Of a stretch of 64,000 nucleotides of DNA, positions 44,793 through 54,364 are shown one piece after another. The DNA is from Kutzneria viridogrisea. Lineage in GTDB: Bacteria > Actinomycetota > Actinomycetes > Mycobacteriales > Pseudonocardiaceae. A program made the position numbers and the translations under genes. The notes beneath the pieces were generated by a model, which did no database searches, was not told the origin of the DNA, and was given only the letters and a program-made list of their open reading frames with translations. Every line of letters starts with the position of its first letter. Positions within the stretch are counted from its first letter, which is position 1. The stretch spans positions 882,001 to 946,000 of the forward strand of contig JACJID010000002.1 in assembly GCA_014138725.1 (NCBI GenBank). The letters are read 5' to 3'.

Positions 44793-46118
44793 GCGCAGCA
44801 CCACGTCCAGCCCGCGTGGCCGCGCCTGCTCCAGCCGCAGCTGCCCGCCCGAGGCACCGATCAGGTCCGCGCAGATGGCCAGGCCCAACCCGGTCCCCGG
44901 CACGTTCTGGTGCCGGGGCGCACGCCAGAACCGGCCCAGCGCCGCCGCCCGCTCGGCCTCGTCCAGGCCGACCCCGTCGTCGGTGACGTGCAGCTCCCCG
45001 TCCCGCCACGCGAGCAGGACCCGGCTGGCCCCGGACAGCCGTGCGGCGTTGCCGACCAGCTCGTCCAGCACCGTGCCCAGCGCCCCCGGCTGAGCCAGGA
45101 CCCGTTGTCCCGCAGGGATGTCCACCTCGATCGGCAGCCCGAGCCCCTGCCAGCCCGGCAGCCGCGCCGCGACCAGTTCGGCCACCTCCACCGGCTCGGC
45201 GTCCCGCCCGGCGTCCACCCTCGTGGCGGCCAGCAGGGCGTCGAGCACCCGCGCCATCTCCTCCGCCTCCTCCACCGCCACGCGCTGCGCCTCGCGGGCG
45301 TCCTCATCGGGCAGGTGCGGGGCCAGGTTGTCCACGGCCAGGCGCAGGCTCGCCAGCGGGTTGCGCAGCTGGTGCGAGGCGTCGGCCACGAAGTCGCGCT
45401 GACGGCGCAGCGCCCCGTCCACGACCTCGACCATCGTGTTGAAGGAACTGGTCAGCCTGCGCAGCTCGGGCGGACCGCTCACATCGGCCGCGCGGAAGTC
45501 GGTGCGCCCACCGGCGACCTCGGCGCTGGCCTCGTCCAGGCGGCGGATCGGCCGCAGCACCCAGCGCGACAGCGGCCAGGCGGCGCCGATCACCGCCAGC
45601 AGCGGCAGCACGCCCGCCAGCGCGAGCAGGCCCCACTGCCGCAGCACCTCGGCGCGCAGCCGGTCGGTGGCCGACACGGCGACCACGGCGGCGACCACCT
45701 CGCTGTCCCGGCCGACCGGTTCCACCAGCACCAGCGGGCTGTCCTGCCAGGGCAGCACGGCCTGCGGGGTCTCGGGGCGGTAGCCGGAGAACGCGGCGAG
45801 CAGGCCCGCGCGCACGGCGGGGCCGGTCAGGTCCGGGTGCGCGCGGGAGGCCATCAGCACCGCGCCCTCCGGTGCCACCACGGCCACCGGGATGCCGTAG
45901 AGCTGGTCGTAGCGGGACAACTCGTCCTGTAGGGCCTGGGTGCGGTCGGAGGCCAGCGCGGTCTCGGCCAGCGAGGCGAACCGGCTGACGTCGGCCAGCC
46001 GGTCCAGGTAGGTGGCCTGGGTCTCGCGCTGCGCCACGGCCGCTGCCAGCGGCACGCCCAGGGCGGTGCCCAACACCGCCAGCAGCGGCACCAGCACGAG
46101 CAGCAGCCGCCGCAGCAC
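44748..46118 (-). CDS. Sensor histidine kinase
   Basis: 456 residues. Two membrane segments (about 5-30 and 160-185) flank an extracytoplasmic sensor of about 130 residues. They are followed by HAMP, a phosphoacceptor helix with ADASHQLRNPLASLRL and an ATPase domain with VGNAARLSG (N box), DDGVGL and GTGLGLAI. It is the TctE/QseC type. The partner regulator is encoded 3 bp upstream. The convergent TAXI protein, whose 3' end it overlaps, could supply the ligand signal, as in some tricarboxylate systems; this is inference. Confidence 0.92.
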   Translation of the reverse strand: MLRRLLLVLVPLLAVLGTALGVPLAAAVAQRETQATYLDRLADVSRFASLAETALASDRTQALQDELSRYDQLYGIPVAVVAPEGAVLMASRAHPDLTGPAVRAGLLAAFSGYRPETPQAVLPWQDSPLVLVEPVGRDSEVVAAVVAVSATDRLRAEVLRQWGLLALAGVLPLLAVIGAAWPLSRWVLRPIRRLDEASAEVAGGRTDFRAADVSGPPELRRLTSSFNTMVEVVDGALRRQRDFVADASHQLRNPLASLRLAVDNLAPHLPDEDAREAQRVAVEEAEEMARVLDALLAATRVDAGRDAEPVEVAELVAARLPGWQGLGLPIEVDIPAGQRVLAQPGALGTVLDELVGNAARLSGASRVLLAWRDGELHVTDDGVGLDEAERAAALGRFWRAPRHQNVPGTGLGLAICADLIGASGGQLRLEQARPRGLDVVLRLPLDRGEPGGGPGV

Positions 46119-46121
46119 CGC

Positions 46122-46784
46122 TCAGCCCACCAACCGGTAGCCGACGCCCCGCACGGTCTCGATGCGCACCCGCTGCTCGCCCAGCTTCTGCCGCAGCGCG
46201 GCCACGTGCGTGTCCAGGGTGCGCGAGGGGGCCTCCCAGGAGGTGTGCCAGACCTGGTCCACGATCAGGTCCCGGCTGACCACCTCACCCGGCCGCGAGG
46301 CCAGTAGCGCGAGCAGGTCGAACTCCTTGCGGGTCAAGGAGATCGGCTCACCGTCCAGCTCGGCCGACCGGGTGCCCGCGTCCAGGGTGAGGCCGCCGAC
46401 CCGCAGCACCGGGGCACTGGCCTCGGCCCTGGCGGTGCGGGTGCGACGCAGCACCGCCTCGATGCGGGCCAGCAGCTCGGCCGTGCCGAAGGGCTTGACC
46501 ACGTAGTCGTCGGCGCCCGCCCGCAGACCCAGCACGCGTTCCCGCTCCTCGCCGCGGGCCGTCACGGCGATCACCGCCGTGCCCGGCTCGCGGCGCAGCC
46601 TGCGTAGCACGTCGAAGCCGTCCCCGTCGGGCAGGCCCAGGTCCAGCAGCACCACGTCGACCGGGGCCGCGCGCACGGCATCCTCCACAGTGGACACTCG
46701 GTGCACCTCGTAGCCCGCGTGCCGCAAGGCGGTCACCAGGCCGCGCGCGACCCGGTCGTCGTCCTCGACGACGAGTACGCGCAT
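46122..46784 (-). CDS. OmpR-family response regulator
   Basis: 220 residues. Receiver domain with EDDD, phospho-acceptor Asp in VVLLDLGLPDGDG and Lys in YVVKPFG; the C terminus is a winged helix (LTRKEFDLLALLASRPGEVV, then RVRIETVRGVGYRLV). It is phosphorylated by the kinase encoded next to it. Its ATG shares one base with the lgt stop (TGATG), so lgt, regulator and kinase form one minus-strand unit. Confidence 0.94.
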   Translation of the reverse strand: MRVLVVEDDDRVARGLVTALRHAGYEVHRVSTVEDAVRAAPVDVVLLDLGLPDGDGFDVLRRLRREPGTAVIAVTARGEERERVLGLRAGADDYVVKPFGTAELLARIEAVLRRTRTARAEASAPVLRVGGLTLDAGTRSAELDGEPISLTRKEFDLLALLASRPGEVVSRDLIVDQVWHTSWEAPSRTLDTHVAALRQKLGEQRVRIETVRGVGYRLVG

Positions 46785-47803
46785 CAGCTCTTCGGTTCGG
46801 AGGGCGCCTCGTCCTCGGCCTTGGCCTCCGTCTTGGCCTCCTCCGCGGCGGGCTTGTCCGCGCCGTCCTCGGAGTCCTCGGCAGGCGGCGGCACGTCCGC
46901 GGCGACCTGATTGGTCGCGGTGCGGGCCTCGCGCAGTGCGACCAGGTCCTCACGGGGCCCGCGTGCCTTGGCGATGATCAGGTAGGCCACCGCGCCGAGG
47001 AACACCAGGCCCGCCACGAACACGTTGATCCGCACGCCGAAGATGTGCGTGGCCTCGTCGTCACGCATCAGCTCGACCCAGAACCGGCCCGCGGTGTAGC
47101 CCGCCACGTAGAGCGCGAAGGCCCGCCCGTGGCCCAGCCGGAACCGGCGGTCCGCCCACACGACCAGGGCGGCGACACCGAGGTTCCACAGCAGCTCGTA
47201 CAGGAAGGTGGGGTGCACGGTGCGGATCGGCGCGCCCTGCGCCACACCGTTGATCCAGTCCAGCAGCCCGGTGTCCGGGTTGTACCGGTTGTAGATCTCC
47301 AGAGCCCAGGGCACGTCGGTGTCCCTGCCGAACAGCTCCTGGTTGAAGTAGTTGCCCAGTCGGCCGATGGCCTGCGCCACCACGATGCCGGGGGCGATCG
47401 CGTCGGCCACCGCGGGCAGCGGCACGCCCCTGCGGCGGCAGGCGATCAGCGCGCCGACCCCGCCCAGCGCCACCGCGCCCCAGATGCCCAGGCCGCCCTT
47501 CCAGACCTCCAGCGCGCCCAGCGGGTCGCCGCCGGGGCCGAAGTACTTCTGCCAGTCCGTGGCCAGGTGGTACAGGCGCCCACCGACCAGGCCGAAGGGC
47601 ACGGCCCACACCGCGATGTCGGTGATGAAGCCCTTCTCACCGCCGCGCGCGACGAACCGCCGCTCACCCCAGACGATGGCCACGATGATGCCCACGATGA
47701 TGAACAGGGCGTAGGCCCTGATCGGGATCGGGCCGACGTACCAGACGCCCTGGGGCGGGCTGGGGAAGCTGGCCAGGACGATGTTGGAGGCGGAGGTCAC
47801 CAC
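46784..47803 (-). CDS. lgt: Prolipoprotein diacylglyceryl transferase
   Basis: 339 residues, seven membrane segments. It attaches diacylglycerol to the lipobox Cys of prelipoproteins, the first step of lipoprotein maturation. The signature GRLGNYFNQELFG and YHLATDW are present, as is HPTFLYELLWNL. The C-terminal 50 residues are an acidic, Ala-rich cytoplasmic tail beyond the core, common in actinobacterial Lgt. It lies downstream of the trp genes but is separated from them by a perfect palindrome. Confidence 0.95.
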   Translation of the reverse strand: MVTSASNIVLASFPSPPQGVWYVGPIPIRAYALFIIVGIIVAIVWGERRFVARGGEKGFITDIAVWAVPFGLVGGRLYHLATDWQKYFGPGGDPLGALEVWKGGLGIWGAVALGGVGALIACRRRGVPLPAVADAIAPGIVVAQAIGRLGNYFNQELFGRDTDVPWALEIYNRYNPDTGLLDWINGVAQGAPIRTVHPTFLYELLWNLGVAALVVWADRRFRLGHGRAFALYVAGYTAGRFWVELMRDDEATHIFGVRINVFVAGLVFLGAVAYLIIAKARGPREDLVALREARTATNQVAADVPPPAEDSEDGADKPAAEEAKTEAKAEDEAPSEPKS

Positions 47804-47880
47804 AGCGCCACCGTATACGGCTGCGGAGGGTGACCGCCCTCGCGGTCCGCGCTATTACCGGATTGTGACGACACACCCGA

Positions 47881-47937
47881 GTGCCATGAAAGTGCCGTTC
47901 CTGGCGTTGAACGCCAGGAACGGCACTTTCATGGCAC
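47881..47937. repeat. Perfect 57-bp palindrome (family of five), probable trp terminator
   Basis: 28-nt arms (47881-47908 and 47910-47937) pair perfectly around G47909. It starts 6 bp beyond the trpA stop, so it probably ends trp transcription and insulates lgt. Confidence 0.85.
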
Positions 47938-47943
47938 GAGGGC

Positions 47944-48732
47944 TCAGGCCACGGCGGCTGCTCCGCGCACGCCCTGGGCCAGCTCGGCGGCCAGGTCGGC
48001 CACGGCCTGCTCGCCCTCGGCCACCTTGCTGACGAAGGCCGATCCGACGATCACGGCGTCGGCGAAGGCGGCCAGCTCGGCGGCCTGGGCCCCGTTGCGC
48101 ACGCCAAGGCCCACGCCCACGGGCAGGTCGGTGTGCGCGCGCACGCGGCGGACCAGCTCGGGTGCAGCGCTGCTGACCACGTCACGGGCCCCGGTCACGC
48201 CCATCACGGAGGTCGCGTACAGGAAGCCGCTGCTGGCCTTGGCGGTGCGGGCGATGCGCTCCTCGGTGGAGGAGGGCGCCACCAGGAAGATCCGGTCCAG
48301 GCCGTGCTCGGTGGAAGCGGCCAGCCACTCGTCCGCCTCGTCGGGGATCAGGTCGGGGGTGATGATGCCCAGGCCACCGGCGGCGGCCAGGTCGCGGGCG
48401 TAGGCGTCCACCCCGTACCGGTTGACCGGGTTCCAGTAGGTCATGACCACGGCACGGCCACCGGCCGAGCTGATGGACTCGACCACCTCGAACACGTCGC
48501 GCAGCCGGAAACCGGCCTCCAGGGCCTGCGTGGCGGCGGCCTGGATGGTGGGGCCGTCCATGACCGGGTCGGAGTAGGGCACGCCCACCTCGACCAGGTC
48601 GCAGCCGCCGTCCACCATGGCGCGCAGCATGGACTTGGACCCGGCGGCGGTCGGGTAGCCCGCGGGCAGGTAGCCGACCAGCGCGGCCCTGCCCTGCTCC
48701 CGGGTCGCGGTGAACAGCTCTGCCAGCGACAT
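47944..48732 (-). CDS. trpA: Tryptophan synthase alpha subunit
   Basis: 262 residues. Cleaves indole-3-glycerol phosphate to indole and glyceraldehyde 3-phosphate. It has the active-site LVEVGVPYSDPVMDGPTIQ (Glu, Asp) and the IGVGLGVRNGAQ-like phosphate-binding loop (PVGVGLGVRNG). Its ATG shares one base with the trpB stop (TGATG), so it is translationally coupled to trpB. The palindrome at 47881-47937 follows. Confidence 0.95.
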   Translation of the reverse strand: MSLAELFTATREQGRAALVGYLPAGYPTAAGSKSMLRAMVDGGCDLVEVGVPYSDPVMDGPTIQAAATQALEAGFRLRDVFEVVESISSAGGRAVVMTYWNPVNRYGVDAYARDLAAAGGLGIITPDLIPDEADEWLAASTEHGLDRIFLVAPSSTEERIARTAKASSGFLYATSVMGVTGARDVVSSAAPELVRRVRAHTDLPVGVGLGVRNGAQAAELAAFADAVIVGSAFVSKVAEGEQAVADLAAELAQGVRGAAAVA

Positions 48733-49952
48733 CAGGACTCCCCCTGCTCGACCAGACCGAAGAAGCTGTTGGCGGTGTCCATGTCCTTGTCCCCTCGACC
48801 GGACAGGTTCACCAGCACGATGCCCTCCGGCCCCAGCTCGCGGCCCAGCTCCAGGGCCCCGGCCAGGGCGTGCGAGGACTCGATCGCCGGGATGATGCCC
48901 TCGGTGCGCGAGAGCAGCCGCATGGCCGCCATCGCCTCGGCGTCGGTCACCGAGCGGTACTCGGCCCGGCCGAGGTCCTTGAGGTAGGAGTGCTCGGGTC
49001 CCACCCCGGGGTAGTCCAGGCCCGCCGAGATCGAGTACGCCTCGATGGTCTGGCCGTCCTCGTCCTGCAACAGGTACGAGCGGGCGCCGTGCAGCATGCC
49101 GGGCGTGCCCGCGGTGAGCGTGGCGCCGTGGTGGCCGCTGTCGACGCCCTTGCCGCCGGGCTCCAGGCCGACCAGCCGCACGCCGGGGTCGTCCAGGAAG
49201 CCGTGGAAGATGCCGATCGCGTTGGAGCCCCCGCCCACGCAGGCGGCCACGGCGTCGGGCAGCCTGCCGGTCAGGTCCAGCACCTGCTGCCGGGCCTCGA
49301 TGCCGATGACCTTGTGGAAGTTGCGCACCATCACCGGGAACGGGTGCGCACCGGCCGCCGTGCCCAGCAGGTAGTGCGTGCTGTCCACGTTGGTGACCCA
49401 GTCGCGCAGCGCCTCGTTGATGGCGTCCTTGAGGGTGCGCGAGCCGCTGGTCACCGGGATGACCTCGGCACCGAGCAGCCGCATCCTGGCCACGTTGAGC
49501 GCCTGCCGCTGGGTGTCCACCTCACCCATGTAGACCACGCAGTCCAGGCCCATCAGCGCGCAGGCGGTGGCCGTGGCCACCCCGTGCTGCCCGGCCCCGG
49601 TCTCCGCGATGACCCGCTTCTTGCCCATGCGCTTGGTGAGCAGGGCCTGCCCCAGCACGTTGTTGATCTTGTGCGAGCCGGTGTGGTTGAGGTCCTCGCG
49701 CTTGAGCAGCACTCGCGCCCCGCCCGCGTGCTCGGCGAAGCGCGGCACCTCGGTGAGCAGCGAGGGGCGGCCCGCGTAGTCCCGCAGCAGGCGTTGGAAC
49801 TCCCCGGTGAACTCCGGGTCCACGCTGGCCTTCTCGTACACGGTGGTCAGCTCGTCCAGCGCCGCGATCAGCGCCTCCGGCATGAACCGTCCGCCGTAGG
49901 GCCCGAAGTAGCCGCGCTCATCGGGCCCGTGCGGATCGTGCTGCTCGTTCAT
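48732..49952 (-). CDS. trpB: Tryptophan synthase beta subunit
   Basis: 406 residues, PLP enzyme condensing indole with serine. The PLP lysine lies in [18 protein letters not shown] and the phosphate loop in [12 protein letters not shown]. The N-terminal [16 protein letters not shown] is the standard TrpB1 start. It overlaps trpA and lies 19 bp after trpC. Confidence 0.96.
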   Translation of the reverse strand: MNEQHDPHGPDERGYFGPYGGRFMPEALIAALDELTTVYEKASVDPEFTGEFQRLLRDYAGRPSLLTEVPRFAEHAGGARVLLKREDLNHTGSHKINNVLGQALLTKRMGKKRVIAETGAGQHGVATATACALMGLDCVVYMGEVDTQRQALNVARMRLLGAEVIPVTSGSRTLKDAINEALRDWVTNVDSTHYLLGTAAGAHPFPVMVRNFHKVIGIEARQQVLDLTGRLPDAVAACVGGGSNAIGIFHGFLDDPGVRLVGLEPGGKGVDSGHHGATLTAGTPGMLHGARSYLLQDEDGQTIEAYSISAGLDYPGVGPEHSYLKDLGRAEYRSVTDAEAMAAMRLLSRTEGIIPAIESSHALAGALELGRELGPEGIVLVNLSGRGDKDMDTANSFFGLVEQGES

Positions 49953-49971
49953 CGGTACAGCTTCTCCCAGG

Positions 49972-50781
49972 TCAGCGGCTCGGGCGCGGGCAGGCCGGGT
50001 GCGAGCCCGCCGTCACCAGCTGGGTCACCGCCGCCTTGGGGTCACCGCTGGTCACCAGCCCCTCGCCGACCAGCACCGCGTCGGCACCGGCTCCGGCGTA
50101 GGTCATCAGGTCGGCCGGTCCGCGCACCCCGGACTCGGCCACCTTGTAGGTCTCGAACGGCAGACCGGGCGCGATGCGTCCGAACACCTCGCGGTCCACC
50201 TCCAGGGTGTGCAGGTTGCGCGCGTTGATGCCGATGACCTTGGCGCCCGCCTCCAGGGCCCGGTCGGCCTCCTCGGCGGTGTGCACCTCGACCAGCGCGG
50301 TCATGCCCAGCGACTCGACCCGGTCCAGCAGGGCCTCCAGCGCGTTCTGCTCCAGCGCCGCCACGATCAGCAGCACCACGTCGGCCCCGTGTGCCCGCGC
50401 CTCGTGCACCTGGTACGGGCTGACGATGAAGTCCTTGCGCAGCAGGGGAACGTCCACCGCCGCGCGCACCGCGTCCAGGTCCGCCAGCGAACCGCCGAAG
50501 CGGCGCTGCTCGGTCAGCACGCTGATCACCCGCGCCCCGGCGGCCGCGTAGTCCGCGGCCAGCACCGCCGGGTCCGGGATCTCCGCGAGGTCCCCCTTGG
50601 AGGGGCTGCGGCGCTTGACCTCGGCGATCACGCCGATGCCCGGTGCCTTGAGTGCGGTCATCGCGTCGCGCGGCGCGGGCGCCGCGAGCGAGCGCTCCTT
50701 GATGACCTCGAATGGGATTTCCGCCTCACGCGAGGCCAAGTCGGCGCGGACGCCGTCGATGATCGAGTCCAGCACGGTCAC
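49972..50781 (-). CDS. trpC: Indole-3-glycerol phosphate synthase
   Basis: 269 residues. Catalytic Lys and Glu motifs are visible: [39 protein letters not shown]. The start is GTG 50781. trpF, which normally acts just before it, is absent; the PriA enzyme encoded at 59877 normally supplies that step in actinobacteria. The 127-bp gap upstream, next to the Trp-associated membrane protein, holds no recognised gene. Confidence 0.95.
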
Positions 50782-50908
50782 GCCAAGTCCCCTTCCCGCC
50801 GCAAAGATGCTAACCCCGCGACGGCTGGCCTCCCGACAGCGGGTGCCGCAAGCAGGCCCTGGTAGTCAAGGCCCTTTCGGATAACGATTACGTGCCGTGT
50901 GCGAGCGG

Positions 50909-51451
50909 TCACTGCCTGGCGGTGGGGTCCTGGCCGGAGTCCAGCGCCTGCCACAGCTCCCGATCCGGGTCGGTCACGGGCTTTTTCGCTTGTGGGGACT
51001 GGTACTTCGCACCGAGCCGGGGCATCCGGTGCCCGGCGGCCACCAGCAGCGTGCCGCCCGCGAGCACCGCCAGCCCGGCCAGCGCGGCGAGCCCGTGCGC
51101 GGCGAGCACCGTGCCCGCCGGGTACCCGGCGGGGTGCTGGCCGAGCACGTCTCCGATGCCGTTGGCGGCCAACCAGAGCACACCGAATCCGCTGAGCAGC
51201 ACCACAACCCCGGTGATCCGGCGCAGCCAGCCCCCGGTGGCCACCACGGCGGCCACCAGGGCCAGCACGAGCACCGCCAGCGGCACCAGGGCCGTCTCGG
51301 CCTGGTCGCCGGTGGCCTTCGTGGTCACCAGCCCGCGCAGGTCGTCGGTGTGCTGGCTCCAGGTCCAGGTCATCTGCGAGGACAGCCACAGCACCAGCGA
51401 GGCCAGCGCGAGCAGGCCCACCACTGTCCAGAGTGGACGGCGCTCAGACAC
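50909..51451 (-). CDS. Tryptophan-operon-associated membrane protein (TIGR02234-like)
   Basis: 180 residues with four hydrophobic segments (about 8-25, 53-75, 80-98 and 118-142). [13 protein letters not shown] and the ordered position between trpE and trpC match the conserved Trp-region membrane protein of actinobacteria, whose function is unknown. Its ATG lies 8 bp inside the end of trpE, so it is coupled to it. Confidence 0.85.
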   Translation of the reverse strand: MSERRPLWTVVGLLALASLVLWLSSQMTWTWSQHTDDLRGLVTTKATGDQAETALVPLAVLVLALVAAVVATGGWLRRITGVVVLLSGFGVLWLAANGIGDVLGQHPAGYPAGTVLAAHGLAALAGLAVLAGGTLLVAAGHRMPRLGAKYQSPQAKKPVTDPDRELWQALDSGQDPTARQ

Positions 51452-52985
51452 CGGAACCCACCACCTCGCCCGCCGGTCGCAGCGTGCCCGCGGTGGCCAC
51501 GGCGCTGAGCACGGCTCGCGCCTTGTTCAGGCACTCGGTGTCCTCGGCCGCCGGGTCGGAGTCGGCCACGATGCCCGCGCCCGCCTGCACGTAGGCCACC
51601 CCGTCGCGGACCAGGGCGGTGCGGATGGCGATCGCGGTGTCGCAGTCCCCCGCGAAGTCCAGGTAGCCCACGATGCCGCCGTAGAGCCCGCGCCGGGTCG
51701 GCTCCAGTTCCTCGATCAGCTCCATCGCACGCGGCTTGGGCGCACCGGACAGGGTGCCCGCGGGGAAGCAGGCGGCCACCGCGTCGAAGGCCGTGCGCCC
51801 GGTGTCCAGGTGCCCGGTCACCGTGGACACGATGTGCATGACGTGGCTGTAGCGCTCCACGCGGAAGAAGTCGACCACGTTCACCGAGCCGGGGCGGCAG
51901 ACCCGGCCCAGGTCGTTGCGGCCCAGGTCGACCAGCATCAGGTGCTCGGCGCGCTCCTTGGCGTCGGCCAGGAGGTCCTTCTCCAGCAGTGCGTCCTCCT
52001 CGGCGTCCGCCCCGCGCCACCGGGTGCCCGCGATGGGGTGTGTGGTGGCCTGCCCGTCGCGCACGGTCACCAGCGCCTCGGGGCTGGCGCCCACGATGTC
52101 GAAGCCGTCCAGCCGCAGCAGGTACATGTACGGGCTGGGGTTGGTGGTGCGCAGTACCCGGTAGACGTCCAGCGCGTCGGCCTCGGTGTCGATCTCGAAC
52201 CGCTGCGAGACGACCACCTGGAACGCCTCGCCCGCGCGGATGGCCTCCTTGGCGGTGTCCACGGCGGAGCGGAACTCGGCGCTGTCGCGGCGGCGCCGGA
52301 ACCGGGGCTCGCTGGGTGCCAGCACGGCGGCGGTGGCCGGGGCGGTGGCGCCCAGTTCCTCGGTCATCCGGTCCAGCCGGGCCAGCGCGTCCTCGTAGGC
52401 GGCGTCCACCCGCTCCGGGGAGTCGTCCCAGTTGACCGCGTTGGCGATCAGCGTGATGGTGCCGGAGTGGTGGTCCAGTGCGGCCAGGTCGGTGGCCAGC
52501 AGCATGACCATCTCGGGCAGCCGCAGGTCGTCGGCGGCCAGTTCCGGCAGCCGCTCCAGCCTGCGCACCGCGTCGTAGCCGACGAACCCGACCATGCCGC
52601 CGGTCAGCGGGGGCAGGCCGGGCAGCGGGTCGGTGCGCAGCACCTCCAGGGTGCGGCGCAGCGCGTCGAGCGGGTCTCCACCGCTGGGCAGGCCGACCGG
52701 CGGGGTGCCGGTCCAGCTGGCCTGGCCGCCGACCACGGTCAGCGCGGCCGGGCTGCGCACGCCCACGAAGGACCAGCGCGACCAGGAGCGGCCGTTCTCC
52801 GCGGATTCCAGCAGGAAGGTGCCGGGGCGGTCGCCCGCGAGCTTGCGGTAGACCCCGACCGGGGTTTCGGCGTCGGCGAGCAGCCTGCGCACGACCGGGA
52901 TGACCCGGCGGCTCGCGGCCAGGGCTCGGAACTCCTCGCGGGTGGGGCTGACCTCGCCCAGCGCTGCACTGACCATGGGCCTCAT
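51444..52985 (-). CDS. trpE: Anthranilate synthase component I
   Basis: 513 residues (510 if the second ATG, 52976, is used). It aminates chorismate to anthranilate. The C-terminal chorismate-binding domain has [28 protein letters not shown] and [10 protein letters not shown]. An N-terminal allosteric part carries the tryptophan-binding [16 protein letters not shown] region, so feedback inhibition by tryptophan is expected. No leader peptide with Trp codons was found upstream; instead a TetR gene is divergent, with a palindrome in the shared promoter. Confidence 0.95.
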   Translation of the reverse strand: MRPMVSAALGEVSPTREEFRALAASRRVIPVVRRLLADAETPVGVYRKLAGDRPGTFLLESAENGRSWSRWSFVGVRSPAALTVVGGQASWTGTPPVGLPSGGDPLDALRRTLEVLRTDPLPGLPPLTGGMVGFVGYDAVRRLERLPELAADDLRLPEMVMLLATDLAALDHHSGTITLIANAVNWDDSPERVDAAYEDALARLDRMTEELGATAPATAAVLAPSEPRFRRRRDSAEFRSAVDTAKEAIRAGEAFQVVVSQRFEIDTEADALDVYRVLRTTNPSPYMYLLRLDGFDIVGASPEALVTVRDGQATTHPIAGTRWRGADAEEDALLEKDLLADAKERAEHLMLVDLGRNDLGRVCRPGSVNVVDFFRVERYSHVMHIVSTVTGHLDTGRTAFDAVAACFPAGTLSGAPKPRAMELIEELEPTRRGLYGGIVGYLDFAGDCDTAIAIRTALVRDGVAYVQAGAGIVADSDPAAEDTECLNKARAVLSAVATAGTLRPAGEVVGSGV

Positions 52986-52999
52986 TGTGCTCCACGCAC

Positions 53000-53028
53000 T
53001 TGACCCGTCGGGTCACCGGGCCTAAATT
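53000..53028 (+). promoter_or_regulatory. tetR promoter with palindromic operator, shared with trpE
   Basis: TTGACC (53000-53005), a 17-bp spacer and TAAATT (53023-53028) form a near-consensus promoter for the TetR gene. The perfect palindrome TGACCCG-T-CGGGTCA (53001-53015) overlaps its -35 and lies 15 bp upstream of the trpE start. Confidence 0.7.
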
Positions 53029-53055
53029 TCATTGCGCGTTGAATAAGGAGCTGGT

Positions 53056-53652
53056 GTGACTCAACCCAGGAGAAGGGGCCGCCGACCGGCCGGTGAGGAT
53101 ACCAGGACGGCCCTGCTCGCTGCGGCCCGTCAGGTGTTCACCGAGCAGGGGTTCGACGGGGCCACGGTGCGCGGCATCGCCTCCCGCGCCGAGGTGGACC
53201 CCGCCATGGTCAACCACTGGTTCGGCGGCAAACGGGGCCTGTTCGCCGCGGCGGTCGAGCTGCCGGCTGATCCCGAGGCGGTGCGCGCACACGTGTTCGG
53301 CGGGGACCGCGAGCACATCGCCGAGCGGGCCGTGCGCGCCTTCGTGACGGTGTGGGACAGCACCGCGGGCGGCGGGTTCGCCGCGCTCATCCGCAGCGCC
53401 GCCACTCAGGAGGCCGCCGCCACCATGATGCGCGAGTTCATCACCGCGATCTTCGGCGAGGCCATCCGCGACCTGGGCGTGGACCGGCCCGAGCTGCGGC
53501 TGTCCCTGTTCGGCTCGCAGCTGTCCGGGCTGGGCCTGGCCCGCTACGTGGTCAAGCTGGAGCCACTGGCCTCAGCCGATGTGGACACCCTGGTCGCCAC
53601 GGTCGGCCGCACCCTCCAGCACTACCTCACCGGGGAGCTGGAGCTGCCCTGA
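53056..53652 (+). CDS. TetR-family transcriptional regulator
   Basis: 198 residues. The N-terminal helix-turn-helix is standard ([23 protein letters not shown]); the C-terminal two thirds ([29 protein letters not shown]) resemble TetR_C type 17-like regulators with an unknown ligand. GTG 53056 follows AAGGAG. A perfect palindrome at its promoter is the likely operator and could also affect trpE. The 3' end overlaps the end of hisI by 31 bp. Confidence 0.9.
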   Translation: MTQPRRRGRRPAGEDTRTALLAAARQVFTEQGFDGATVRGIASRAEVDPAMVNHWFGGKRGLFAAAVELPADPEAVRAHVFGGDREHIAERAVRAFVTVWDSTAGGGFAALIRSAATQEAAATMMREFITAIFGEAIRDLGVDRPELRLSLFGSQLSGLGLARYVVKLEPLASADVDTLVATVGRTLQHYLTGELELP

Positions 53653-53996
53653 GCCTCGGCCGCCAGCAGCAGGCCCGCGTCGAAGCAGGTGCGGTCCCCG
53701 GTGTGGCAGGCCCCGTCGACCTGGTCCACCACCAGCAGCACGGTGTCCCCGTCGCAGTCGATGCGCACCTCGTGCACGTGCTGGGTGTGCCCCGAGGTCT
53801 CGCCCTTGATCCACTGACGGCCCCGGCTGCGCGAGAAGTACGTGGCCTCACGGGTGGTCAGGGTCCGGTGCAGCGCCTCGTCGTCCATCCAGGCCACCAT
53901 CAGCACCTCGCCGGTGCCGCGCTGCTGCACGACCGCGCAGACCAGGCCCTCGGCGTTGCGCTTGAGCCTGTCCGCGATCGCCGGATCGAGCGTCAC
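53622..53996 (-). CDS. hisI: Phosphoribosyl-AMP cyclohydrolase
   Basis: 124 residues, the monofunctional actinobacterial form. Opens the adenine ring of PR-AMP in histidine synthesis. Metal-binding residues are in [22 protein letters not shown] (two Cys) and the [15 protein letters not shown] segment. GTG 53996 overlaps the stop of the upstream membrane-protein gene (GTGA). Upstream in-frame sequence to 54152 is antisense/out-of-frame shadow. Confidence 0.93.
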   Translation of the reverse strand: MTLDPAIADRLKRNAEGLVCAVVQQRGTGEVLMVAWMDDEALHRTLTTREATYFSRSRGRQWIKGETSGHTQHVHEVRIDCDGDTVLLVVDQVDGACHTGDRTCFDAGLLLAAEAQGSSSSPVR

Positions 53997-54364
53997 CGCG
54001 CACCTCCCAGGTATCGACCGGCCGGAGCCGTGTTGAGCAGCACGAAGGCGTAGACGTGCGCGGCGGCGAGCAGCCCGCACAGGATGCGCAGCCAGACCGG
54101 CGCCACGCCCAGCGCCAGCACGATCTGCAGGATGGTGATCAACGCCGCCCACACGAAGGCGGGCATGCGCGCCGCGCGGGCGCCGACCGCCAGCAGCCCG
54201 CCGAGCAGCAGCCCGACCACGGCGTCCACCGCGGGCACGATGGCCACCGAGGTGTCACCGATCTGCGTGCCCCAGGCGAAGGAGCCGCCCGCGAACAGCA
54301 GCCCGCCCAGCGCGAACACCAGCGCCGCGACGCGGACCTCCAGCGGGGCCGAGCCGCCGATCAC
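53993..54364 (-). CDS. Small membrane protein between hisF and hisI
   Basis: 123 residues with four hydrophobic segments. No catalytic motif; family not recognised with certainty. Both ends overlap neighbours by a GTGA: its GTG start overlaps the hisF stop and its stop overlaps the hisI start, so it is tightly coupled to histidine synthesis genes. A similar position is occupied by small membrane proteins in other actinobacterial his clusters, but the role is unknown. Confidence 0.78.
   Translation of the reverse strand: MIGGSAPLEVRVAALVFALGGLLFAGGSFAWGTQIGDTSVAIVPAVDAVVGLLLGGLLAVGARAARMPAFVWAALITILQIVLALGVAPVWLRILCGLLAAAHVYAFVLLNTAPAGRYLGGAR

Noticed and set aside
47886-47937. Short MKVPF-type peptide encoded in the palindrome family, on both strands
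   Set aside because: The coding appearance follows from the palindrome's ATG and arm wording. No ribosome-binding site and no downstream protein was found.
52986-53055. trp leader peptide/attenuator before trpE
   Set aside because: The 70-bp gap has no short frame with Trp codons and no terminator hairpin; it holds a palindromic operator instead.
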